Below, one piece after another: positions 23,371 to 45,200 of a stretch of DNA of 64,000 nucleotides (position 1 is its first letter; each line of letters starts with the position of its first letter). The DNA lies in assembly GCF_947507565.1 (NCBI RefSeq), contig NC_089176.1, positions 2,046,001 to 2,110,000 of the forward strand, written 5' to 3'. The notes beneath the pieces were generated by a model, which saw nothing but the letters and a program-made list of their open reading frames with translations, had not been told where the DNA came from and did not search any database. A program made the position numbers and the translations under genes. The DNA comes from Oscarella lobularis. Lineage: Eukaryota; Porifera; Homoscleromorpha; Homosclerophorida; Oscarellidae.

Positions 23371-24639
23371 ATATTGCTTTTCCTATCGCGTATATTGCAG
23401 GCGTGGGCGCCGTAACGGCGCCGGAACCGAAACAAGAAGTGGGCTCCCCAACGTTTACTTCGCCGCCGATGACGTGACCGGCGTTTATATGTACACGCGC
23501 GTACATTCTTCGTGTAAGAACAGGCCGAATAGTGAAGAAAAACTTTTGTTCCAACAGAATTTAGTTCAGGGAAGATTCTCGTGTCATTATCAGTAAGTTA
23601 TTTTAGTGTCACGTTAAAAATGGCTCATCAAGCTCCTCTTCAAATGCCGCAATTAATGAAGTAATTCCTCTTTCCGTTTTACCTGTACGTCGATAATGCT
23701 GTATTTTGGACGCGCTGTAACCCGATTTATTGATAAATGACATCATCAATAAATCGAGTTGGGATGTTATTAGGCTTATAATTTTTTTTCGTTCCTATAC
23801 AAACAGTTGCCCTTTCAAGTAACCTAAACTTAGTCTCGTCTCGTCTTGTCTCTACTGTACGCCTTTGCTTATTAGCACTGGGTCTATTGGGATGGACACA
23901 GTGACATGGACCCATGATTTGCAGTTTGATGTTTTGTTTATTTACTTATTTATTTATGCCGTTTTGTGGCTCTAGGTTCAGGCAATCCTTTTTAGGATTT
24001 TTCAGCTAAAGAGTTCCCTGGAGTCATTGTCATGCAGCGTTCTTCGGCCCCGCATGTCAAGCAAATGAAAAAACATTGCGTACTTGGTGAGGATCTTTTA
24101 TCCCTATTCGCGTAGCACCTTTTGACGTCGTTCGCCTCTCACTGAGCTCTTTTCGTGCATAGATGACTGCAGCAGCGCAGCGAGATGCTCACGCGTTAAT
24201 TCTCTTTTGCGTTTGCATTCTAGTGTGAGCTGAAAACACGCGGAAAATTTGCCCACGATCTTTGCATCTTTTCTCAACACCGCTTTATTTTGGTGCGCAA
24301 CTGCCAAGGCGAAAAGTGAAATGAAGAGAAAGACAATGCAGTCGTCTTTTTATTTTTTATAGTATAGCTTATTAGTAGGCGTATAATAGTATAGCTTAGG
24401 CGCATAATACGCACGCTTGTGGGGGCTTTTGCAAACTCAAAAGCCCCTGAAACCAGTCTCGCGTGAGCTACCTTGTACTTCGCGTAGCGCATCAAGAACT
24501 GACCTTCCACTCGCGCGCGCATGACGGTATGTTGGACTGCGAGACGAAAGTAGAGAACGATGCGGAAAATTTTTATTCATTAAAGTCCCGGATGTAAAAA
24601 TTAAAACGTTTTGCCTTTTTACGCGGAAAAGGAAAGCCA

Positions 24640-25210
24640 ATGCTTCTCCTCCCCGCGTTGCTCGTCTCCCCCGTTCGAAGGAGACAAGCTTCACCTACCT
24701 CCCCCTCCAATGAGGAGGAGATGAGCCCGGCGCTCCTTGTCCGCTGTCCTCGGCGTCTTCTTAGGCGCTCCTTGTCCTCTTCTCATCTCACTCCCATTGA
24801 GGGGAGTAAGAGGGACTCAACTTCCCCCCGGGTCCAAAGGGTGAGACATATTCCCATGTCCCCAGGGCGACTATCACCCAAGCCGCAAGGAGGAGGGCGA
24901 ATTAGACGAGTTAACCTCCAGCCCCCAAGGAGGTGGGATCACCCAATCATCCCGCAGGTTAAGGCCTTCAGTATACCCCTTTAAGGCCCAAAGGGGGTAC
25001 CCTCGCCACCGGGGCACTGGGGGAGTCATTAACCCAAGACCCGGGAGGACCGCGATTTTGCCCACAGCGTCTTGCCCAAGTGGGGGATGGTAGTTATCAC
25101 TCATACCACCAAGAGTAGGGCCGCTCTATCGCCCCGGCAGAGGTGCGGCCTCTTTTCGCTCTCGGCCCAGAGGGATGGCTGCGTCTGCCTCGTCGGATTG
25201 GGGGGAACGA
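24640..25210. other. GC-rich segment unlike its surroundings
   Basis: This stretch is strikingly rich in C/G runs (CCCCCGGGTCC, CCCCAAGGAGGTGGG, GGGGGTACCC, GGGGCACTGGGGG) in an otherwise AT-balanced window, with many short self-complementary blocks. A 114-codon frame starts at 24640 but is Pro/Arg/Ser-rich low-complexity sequence without a domain. Possible readings are the 5' end of a retroelement, a structured non-coding RNA, a CpG-island-like element or foreign DNA. I cannot decide between them. Confidence 0.4.
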
Positions 25211-25544
25211 CTACACGACAAAACATTTGACGCGGGGATCTCTACCAATTACCTTGAAAAAAGAAAGAGAACTGGTGGCGTTGACACCAAGGAATTAGTT
25301 CGTTAGTTATGCAGCTTTGAGTGAAAAGGGGCCCCACTGCCTCCAGCAACACTCTCAGCAACGATGAGTGCTTTTTCTCTGCAGGAAATCGTTCTTCTAG
25401 TGCTTTCTCGTCGAACCAGGAGCTTGACGCGACGCGTCACTTGACGAACGCGTCTTTCTCGGACGAACACGCCTTCCCTTGCTTCCCTTGCGTTCCGAAT
25501 CGAGCGGGCGTGCTGCAAAGCAGAACTAGACTTAGAGAGTCTGC

Positions 25545-25739
25545 ATGCTACATGGGGGCTGGGCCACGAGGAGAGAGAAAGCGCTGCTCGCGTCACAAGC
25601 TCCGCATGCTCACCAGAGAGACTCCGAGCGCACTTTGGAGGAAAGATTTCTTCGACAGCTGCTCTACGGTACCGACGAGTCGACGACCCTCTTCGACTCT
25701 TATTTGTCCCTGGACAGAGAAGAGATGAGTTCTTTCTAA
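25545..25739 (+). other. Orphan open frame, possible exon
   Basis: A 64-codon frame ends in a well-mixed, charged stretch (LEERFLRQLLYG, FDSYLSLDREEM) that looks more like real protein than the flanking frames. No neighbouring exon, start context or family could be identified. It lies just beyond the 3' end of the ABCA gene on the opposite strand and could be a terminal exon, a retroelement remnant or chance. Confidence 0.2.
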
Positions 25740-25941
25740 AGCACGTTAGCGAGTGAACAAAGACACACCCGGGACATCGCGCGTCAAGTCATTTACAAAC
25801 TAAAAAATTTAGCTCCTCAGCAGAGTTTAGTCTATATCTTCACTATGGCTTACCATAAAGCGTTGGCTAAGGAAAACGTATCAGCTTGTGTACCGTAGAG
25901 GCCACGCAAGGCTAAAACGCTGTAATACGATCTAAGGCAAA

Positions 25942-36716
<10,775 letters not shown>

Positions 36717-37180
36717 GAAGAATGCGCCGAGTTCCTAAAAGAGGCCCCGATTTTTGCTGACTTGCTCGTTCCAATGCACGAAATCACCTCGACCAATGAT
36801 TGCTGAATCAGAGCTTTAAGCACAAGGCGAAAACTCGCGTAAAATATCTGCGTAAAATCCTGTCATGTGATTGTCCCATCAAAAGGTCCCGGTTAACGTT
36901 GCAAAGTCTCTAAGCAGTCTCGCCCGTGACCCCGCTCTCGAGGTTCATCATCTATTAAAGCCAAGTAGAGATGCTTGATTTCTATATGCTGAACAGATTG
37001 TGGAAAATTTGTTGTCCGTTCGACTGCAGCGTATCCTAATTAATTGATCACTTGCGAACTTGGTTGCAGTTGAATATAGCATGCTATGTTAGTGGTCCGT
37101 CGCCTAGAGCTTTCGCGTTAATTGCATCATAAACAAACTATCAAAAACAAGGAATGTAAAAATAGCAGTACAAAGCAGTT
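36717..37180. other. Intergenic region: ABCA 5' flank and kinase 3' flank
   Basis: Both neighbouring genes are on the minus strand, so this 464-bp stretch should hold the ABCA promoter and the kinase-gene terminator. No TATA box, long open frame or repeat stands out. Confidence 0.5.
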
Positions 37181-40100
37181 CTAGGACAACTCAACAAAAG
37201 TCAGTTCGCCGCAGTCATTATGATACTTTCCTTTCACCATTCGCTTTGGAGGACACTTCCCATACTCTTTATCGTTCTCTTTCACGTTCTGCAAAGTTTT
37301 CAGGCAGCTTTGTCCTTCACCACGAGTTCGAGGCTCCTCCTGTATTAGAGTATAGCAAAGATGTCTGACTTCCTCGTGTGAAACACGGGCTACTTGAGTA
37401 TGACGGCTACTCTTCGCCGGAAATTCACCCGTCATTAATTCAATGATCGTGACGCCCAGACTATATAAATCCGCCCACTGTGTATTTGCTGTATAGAGTC
37501 CTGTACGAGCGACCGGTTGCAACCGCTCTGGAGCAGCGTACTCGGGACTATGTGGTCCAGCTGAGAGACTACCCTTTTCAAGTCGAGCCGTTCCCAAATC
37601 AGCTATCTGCGCCCCCATTAGCGGAGTGACAAGAATGTTTGAAGAGCGGATGTCGCCGTGCAACACTGGATCGGGACGAAGCTGATGAAGGTACGTTATG
37701 CCGGATGCCATTCCAATTGCAAGGTCAACTTGCTCTCTCAAACTTAACCTCGAGTTCAATCTCGAGGTCTTTTCAATGACTTCATATAAAGAAGCTTCAA
37801 GCAGATTAGTGATGATTCTCATGGGTTCATCGTTGCGAAATGTAACGCCGCAAATGGCCAGGATGTTGGGATGGTGCACCCAACTGCTAATTTCCATTTC
37901 TTGCCGAAATAAGAGCAAGTTTCGCTCTGCGTCAATAAACTCGTGCAACTCTTTAACAGCAACGTGACTACCACGCCAGATTCCCACTTGCACTCCTACA
38001 GTACAGATAATTAATTAAGCAGACATCGAATGAACGAGCAATGCGACTATTTTTATATCACTCGGTTAATTAAGTGTATAATAATGAGTAGGCCGAACCA
38101 TTTCACCCACGTCTACCTTTATCTAAAATATTAATAACTGTGCGTACCTCCGTACGATCCATGCCCCATTTCAATTCCCGTCATTTCCACGTCTTCAACT
38201 GGAATTTGGAGAAAGTCGCCATAACGCTGATATTTTTCAATCTGCTCCTTTTGCTCTTTGCATCGCCCGAGCGCAATTTGGTACTCTTTGGTGAGGCGCT
38301 GCATCCTTTCTTCGCTATTCTTCGCCTTTCTGGATTCATCTTGAATGACACTCTATAAAGAACACGAAAATGAATAAGTTAGTCAGAGAAAGGCTCTGAG
38401 TAGATACTTCGGAATCACGAAGTCGTGAGTTCAGCTGACTATTAGCCTCCTCCAGCTCCTGACATCTCAAACGGTACCTTTCAACTTCACCTTGCGTATC
38501 GGAAAGAGATAGACGATCTTCCTTCATAACAAGGGACGAGCGCAGATCTTCGTTTTTCTCCTAAATAGCATCAGAGCCTATGATGACCCAACTCGATCGA
38601 GTTCGTGAAAGTTGCCTACGGTAAGAGATTCAACTCGTTCTTGAAGCTGCTCAATAATTGCTGTTTTTTCTGCAAGGCTACTAAGCAAGTCGTCCCGTTC
38701 TCTCTAACATACTGAAGTCAGGCAAACGCAGAACAAGCTAAATTCCAAGAACCTGGGTCGCTGATAAAGCGTTTTCTAGACTCTTTCCTTCCGTTTCAGC
38801 GCGCTTGCTCAGTTGTGCCAGTTGACGATTAAGATCTGAGCACTGTGAGCAGTCGAGATTGTCATCTTTTCCTTTGCTGATATCATAAAGCCATTGCAAA
38901 AGCCACGGAGCCTTTCCCTTTTCCTCACACGTTTGCATAGCTAGCCTTAGAAGGGCATTGAACGCTGCCTGGCCGCTCTTACTCGCCTATAAAGGAAACA
39001 AAGCTCCCGTTTAAATTAATATGTGAAATGGCAGAGTGAGTGCCATGCGTGATGTACAATTGAAACGTTGTTGATAGCTATTTCCAGCATTCTTTCCAGA
39101 TAATTAAGAAGAAACGAGCAAATTCTTGGAACGCGATACATCGCTTCGTACGCTACTATAATCGAAACACTGTCCGCCTACAAAGAGTTTCACTTCGGTT
39201 AGCAATTATATAGGGGCAAATAAACTTTACGTCGAAAGATTTCAGCTCCTCTTCCACAAACGATTGAAACGACGATTGTAACCGTTCTTCTTCAAACACA
39301 TCACTGCATTCGATAATTTCGTTCCAAATCTGAAATACTAAGTAAATGACTTCATCGTGCATTAGATACAAACAGTCTTGCATTCAAATAATTTCTTAGA
39401 TCTTTTGGCTGGCTTTTTCGCGATATCCAACCAGATATTGACTGACTGACGTTTCTCAAACTCTCATCCACAGGATATTCGTCGCTCACGACTCTATGCT
39501 GCTCCATTCGACGAACAGCGTTCACGCACGAAAAAATGAGGCGAGTCAGCGTCACAATTATCAAATGCGTCACGCTTTCCTTCATACGTCGGTCGCACAG
39601 AAGAGACAGAAGTTCGATCCCTGCTTCCACGCCGGAAACTGCAAGACAGTACGTCACCCTACAAAATGCCGTCAAATTCGATAAAGAAAATGCGCTAATT
39701 TTCGCACTCGTCAGTAGCTGTTACTCGACCAAGCAATATCACCAGCTTGTCAAGCGACGATGTAAGAAATTCCACCTAAAGCTCTGTTACAACCAACTAT
39801 CTAAATTCCATGCAGGCATCCTATACCAAATCACTTCTTCCTTTTCCTGCTTTAGACCAGCTGTCTTGTCTCAAAACGATTGCTTTAATCACATTTGTCG
39901 GATGGAGAGGCTTAATCCAGTCTTTGAGCGCGGAGAAGGGACAGGCATGCAGTATTGTATTCTGAAGGAACGGATCGAGAACTAAAAGGCGATTAGCGCA
40001 GTTCTCAAAAGCCTCCTTCGTCCTAGAGGTGGTCAGATTAAATTTCACTAAAATGCGCACGACGAAACCCTTACTCCTTCTGCAAGTGTTTTAAGTCTCC

Positions 40101-41911
40101 TTCCTTGCTGCCTATGCCGCATAAACCCCACCAGTCAGGCTTAGCCTGGCTAACTGCCTTGAAAGGATACTCAAATGGAGTGGCAGCGTCACTCAAGAAA
40201 TGAACGAGTGGCATTGCCAAAATCCAGTCATGGCAGGGCTTGGCACTTTGCGATAGAGACGTGCAAACGGCTAAAACCACATCAAGAAGCAACCTGCAAA
40301 TCCAAAACAATAACGGCATGAAGCAAATTTATCTACAGCATAATAATGAGTACGCAAGCTAAATTTTCTATTACGCTTCCCCCATTTACGAACTTACTTT
40401 TTGTCCGGAAATTCTGCCTTGATGGCTTCAAACACAGGACATCTGCGAAGCTGCAAGTCAAACGGAAGAACAAAGCAGGCTGTTAATGCCACGCTCAGTC
40501 CAAAAGCTCCGACGTCGACTTTGTAGTGACGAAAAATGACGGCGATGGAAAGCGCGGATACAACTTTGCGTTGCGCTGCGCCAATGTTGGGAGGTACCAA
40601 TCGACTCAGGCCCACTACTTTGTCGAAAAAAATCTTTTTGAGAACCTGCACGAGAAGAAATAAAAAGTCTTAAAAAACGCACAAATGTAAAAGCAAACGC
40701 TTGAGGCTTAGGGCTTAGGCTACGGTTCGCTCTCAAAGACACTGCGACTAGGTCACACGCTATTTTCCTACAGCCTCTTAGAACACGAGAACGGTAACGT
40801 GCTAAGAACTTCGGCGGATTAAATTCTACGACAGACTAAACCCGGCGGAATAAGGTGCCTTAACATAAACGCAGCGCTTCACTGTACCTTATGGACACTC
40901 AGTCCGTCAGGACGAAATGCTTCCGCTTTGTGCCCTTTGCCATCGACAACGGGCAAATTGCTCAAGCCGTCAACGACAGCGTAGAAACGCTCAATGGCCT
41001 CTTGAGTCGACATCACATCGCCAGTTTGAAGTTGAGAAGAGCAGAAGCCTCGCCACTTGGGAAAGAAATGTTCTATAGCCAATTCGCGATCCTCGACAAC
41101 TCGAGCCATGGAAAGAGAGACGGACGTCGACGGCTTCCTCTCTCGTCTTAATGGCTCAGGAAGTGAACGAATAACGCCGTCGTATTTCTCATAGACGCCT
41201 AGAAGACGGCAGTGTCACTACATAATATCATAGTTCGCAATCAATTAAACTGGCACAACCTTCGGCAAAGCTACGTAAATTTGACACCTGCAGAAGGCGA
41301 TTTACGACCCCACCGTGCTTTCCCTGGCGTAGAAACTCCCATTCGTCAGGAGGAGGTTTACTCTTGCCAAAGCTTCCGCTCTTAGTTACAGCGTACTTGT
41401 AAGGAATTCTTTGGGACAGTGCCGTCGCCGGCAGCGTCAGGCAGCCGATCATTTCAACCATATTATCTCGACTCGATCTAAAATATTTTATTATTTAATT
41501 AATTATATATAATGGGCAAATAGAAAGAACTCGCATGGTTTCCATCTCAACCGCCGCTTTCGACCAAGAATGGAGTAAAGGGCTTCCGAAAAAAATTCCG
41601 ACCTTATGACGAGCAGTATCACCAGGCTCAAAGTTCCAGTCGTCGCAGAGAAGCGCGTGGAATACGATTTGGATGTCGTCGAAAGATCCGGTAGGATGTT
41701 CTCTGAAGGTAAACGATTTTAGAGTTTGAATTGACTTCGGCTCACACCGACTCTTTGCTTGATTCGCTTTTACTGCGTTCCTTCGCCGTAGGACTGCGGT
41801 CGCAAGAGCCAGATGGGCTGGAGGAACCTTTTAGAGTTCCGTCACGTGATTCAACTCTGGTATTTTCTGATGAAAGCAGGGATTCTAGAGGACGGTCGCC
41901 CTCGCAAATCC
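37181..41911 (-). CDS. RNF213-like N-terminal region fused to coiled coil and TKL-type kinase (5' end not found)
   Basis: A multi-exon gene whose first exons could not be found; the earliest exon seen starts near 41911 (Ser-rich, ending KESV). Next comes a carbohydrate-binding-like segment (FHALLCDDWNFEPGD, 41541-41705) and IPYKYAV..EFLRQG (41230-41460). Exons at 41110-39060 resemble the helical N-terminal arm of RNF213 (FFPKWRGF, LPVVDG, WILAMPLVHFL). From about 38940 the sequence turns to coiled coil (QELEEANSQLNSRL), followed by a kinase domain: GHGSYGGVQVG loop, VAVKEL lysine, HGDIRSSNIL catalytic loop, DLG in place of DFG, and APERL. The kinase ends at a TAG (37181). HGD instead of HRD and DLG are seen in TKL-like kinases. 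All parts share strand and short introns, so one gene is likely, but two adjacent genes are not excluded. The RNF213 likeness is by eye. Confidence 0.55.
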
Positions 41912-42227
41912 CTGAAAGCAATGCTTACTTTTCAGGAAGCGCTGTTTCCTTTTCATTGTACGCCACCGTTTCTACCAAGTAGAAATGCGTCACTGTAGGA
42001 GAAGGACAAAGCCACCGCGAGAATCTAGAACATTGCTCAACGTGAAAGAAGCCTGAAAGTGCGAGAAATTACCGCGCTAACTGCAGTGAATTTGTAGAGT
42101 CTGAGTTCTTAACGTGCGCTAAATGAGACTTTGGCTCTTGGCTCTGGACCCTGCTCTGGACTGCTCTGGACTGGTGCCATAAGGTGCCATAGACTGTGCC
42201 ATAGATGTATGGACTGACTAACCGTTT
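41912..42227. other. Intergenic region between TEP copy 1 and the kinase gene
   Basis: A 316-bp stretch with no supported gene; it may contain the missing first exon and promoter of the kinase gene. A short iteration (TCTGGAC and GGTGCCATA repeated) lies at about 42140-42200. Confidence 0.4.
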
Positions 42228-45200
42228 TCAGCTCAATTTTTTACGTACTATCAGCAAAAACAGCGCAACAAAGAGAAATACATCATGAACCAGGACACCG
42301 ACTGCTGCAACAAATCCTAAACGCATGCAACAAGATAGCATAATTCAGACGAAAGAATCCAAGAAGGCTTCATCTTTGGAGAAAAGCGTACTGTTAACAA
42401 CCCTGTCATCCGATACGCGCACACGCAGGCTTACCCTCTTCCGATGTGGTCTTGAGAGTGGGCTCCGTAAGTGACTCGATCTGTCCCGATGAAGACGATT
42501 CTTTTTCGTCAAGTTCGTCTTGTTCACTTGGTGCCTTGCATTCGTCCAATGAAGCGGAAATCGTCGCTGGCGGGTCGTAGGATATCACAGTCATAAAATC
42601 TGAATTAGATAGAATGATTTAATTTTTTCGCATCGCTGTCAAAATCGCTTTCTGTACCTGGTTCATAGTAAGCGTAAGCTCGAATGAAAGCCGGTTGGAG
42701 CTTCGACACGCAATGCGATCTTTGAAAGGAGGCGTTAAAGCAGATAATTCGAGCTGAACGAATCTGACCGAGAAATAAAACACGGGATTAGAAAAAAAAT
42801 AGCATGTCTCCGATCTCGACCTCAAATCACCTCGTCAAAATACAAGACAAGTTTCCTAGCTTCAATTTCGTATCGCTGAAGTAAAATTTCGTTGTCGTCA
42901 ATTAGCTGAGCGCAAAAAAGACGTAACAAGACTATAGTCAATATTTTGATACGAGACTCGCCTTGCTTAGTCCCTCTTTGTCAACACTGAATCCAGAGAG
43001 GAAACCGATTTCGACGATACACATGCTAGAATCGGACTTGCGATTCCATCTTAGATAGCGCAATAAGCAAGATCGCAAGAAAAAAGGAATAATAAAAGAT
43101 ACCTAACACACGTTCTCAATTCCAAACGGTTGTCGTCATATCGGTCTGATTCATCAAATGGCACTTCGTTTTCTTCCGCTAGCAATCTGTTCCGTATTGT
43201 AGTATTTATTTGAAACGACAACTCCGGCGCCAAAAGAGGAACGTTGTAGGTGACTGTAGCCTAAAACAAACGGATTTCAGAAACTGATAGCTCATACATG
43301 TATATCTACATGCATACCTGGACCAACGCCGCTCTGTTACCCATAGATTGAACTTGTAGTGTCGAAGGCACCGGAATCTGTCAAGAAAGAGCTTGCATGT
43401 GTACAAACGACCTTTTTATGACTAGCTCATCACGTACCTCAAACCGGCGGGTGATAATCGCCGTGCGGCTATTAATAGATAATTGCTGATGAAACTTTCC
43501 CGCAACGTTTAGCTCTATAGCAAGAGCCGAGCTTTCGTCTAGCTTGCCAGTTTTAATTGACATCAACGAAAGAGCCATCAGCGCGATGATCGAGTCTTGA
43601 CTTGATCTCCATCCACCCCTGGCGTCCATCTGAGCCAGGAGCCAATTTCGTATAGGAATAGCAGACAAAATATCGCCCTTTTCAACGTAGGCAAGCATGA
43701 CGTAGGCTGTGGCTTCAATAGATCCCGGAGAGACGTAGCGATAGTAATACCCTCTGCTACACAACCAATACTTCTGTGAATCTGGACATTATATTGTCTG
43801 TGGGTTTCTGCATTCTCTGGCTACCGCTCTTACCTTTGACGTACGCTTCCTTCTCTAGTTTTTGCAACAGAAAATTGGCCGCTTCTATGTCGTTTCCAAC
43901 GACCAAAGAATAGGCAGTAAGCGCCATCAAGTACACGTTTGTTTGCGAACGTAAAGTTGACTTCAAGTAGCGAAGGGCACTGGAAATGACACCAGTCAAC
44001 GGCTTACTGCACGATAATTTCTAGAAATAAAATCGAAGATTATTCTATAAATAGAGCAGCCATCTTACGACAACAGAATTCACTTCAACAAGCGTCATCA
44101 GAGAGTAAGCAGTCAAGGCGACGGGCAAGTTTTCCCGGCCACACTACCAAAACAAAATATTATTTCAACTGATAGCCAGGACTAGCAGAAAGGTGGAAGC
44201 GGCTACAAGCAACATTCAATATCTTACCGTTAAATGATAGCACCGACCGGGTTCAACAAAAGACCCGTCTGACTGCTGCTGATTCACAATCCAGCATGCA
44301 GACTGAGCCATATCAGTGCGATCAATATACATAACAGACGACGCTTGAGCGTAGACCCGGAGAACAAACGTCGTTAGACTATGCACAAAGCTTTATCAGT
44401 AACAAAATAAAATAAAATAAAAACGATAGTATACCATGTGCTTCCAAACAAAGAACGCTGTCCCCAGGCAGCGTAGGAGTAGTCGTTTCGCTTATATGTC
44501 AGTTGTCTCTGATAGCCTACATAGACGGAATTCCAATAATTGCCCAACGAGCTTGCATGACTTCTATATATACACACCTATTTGCATATACCGAGTAGCC
44601 TTTCGGTCGATTGCATCTGTAAGCAACCCATTTACTTGAAGGTATCGTTTAACCATAACAGATGGAGAAAAAGAGGCTATGTTCTGTTCTCCACAACCGT
44701 ACGGCATAACGAGCAGGCCACCTAAGGAGGCGAGCGCCGGTCCCATAAAATCCCCTAAAACAAAGTATGACTACAGGAAATGACTCGCCCTGCTGATAAC
44801 GTGTACCGCTAATTGACACCACTCCCTTCACGGAACCATCGACGATGACCGAGGGAAGAGAAAGGTTAAATGATTCCGTTTGATTTCCGGTTAACAAGAC
44901 GCTTGAAAAATACGATTCTTCTTTTCCTTCTGGCTATAAACACACTGCAGTTGAAAAAGAATAGACCGTAGTAACTCTTCCGTGTCATACCTCGACAAAA
45001 AGCATTCTTATAACAGCATCGGACTCGATTGTGGAATATGCTGTTATCTTGAGAGGAACTTGCCCAAGTCGTAGCGGTACAATTGGAAAACGAACAGTGC
45101 GACTGTTCTGCGCTGATATAAAGACAGATACTTCGCTGGCATTTCCAATGAATTCAAATCCTCCTGTCTGCGCATCCAACACAATGAGAACCTAAATATC

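Larger units (their letters stand above)
23038..25941. other. Intergenic region, no confident gene
   Basis: No frame here can be tied to a family. At 23230-23310 a frame gives LCTVCSDGSIDC, which resembles a von Willebrand C motif, but it is not continued by neighbouring exons. The second copy of a ~60-bp repeat lies at 23304-23370. From 23600 to 24600 I see AT-rich sequence with nothing supported. A GC-rich block follows at about 24640-25210 and an orphan frame at 25545-25739. The 3' end of the ABCA gene, on the other strand, closes the region. Confidence 0.5.

Noticed and set aside
23214-23596. VWC-like frame and following frame as a gene
   Set aside because: Only one short motif (LCTVCSDGSIDC) fits; no continuing exons or start were found.
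24640-24984. 114-codon frame as a gene
   Set aside because: Pro/Arg/Ser-rich low-complexity sequence set by local GC-rich composition, with no domain or partner exon.
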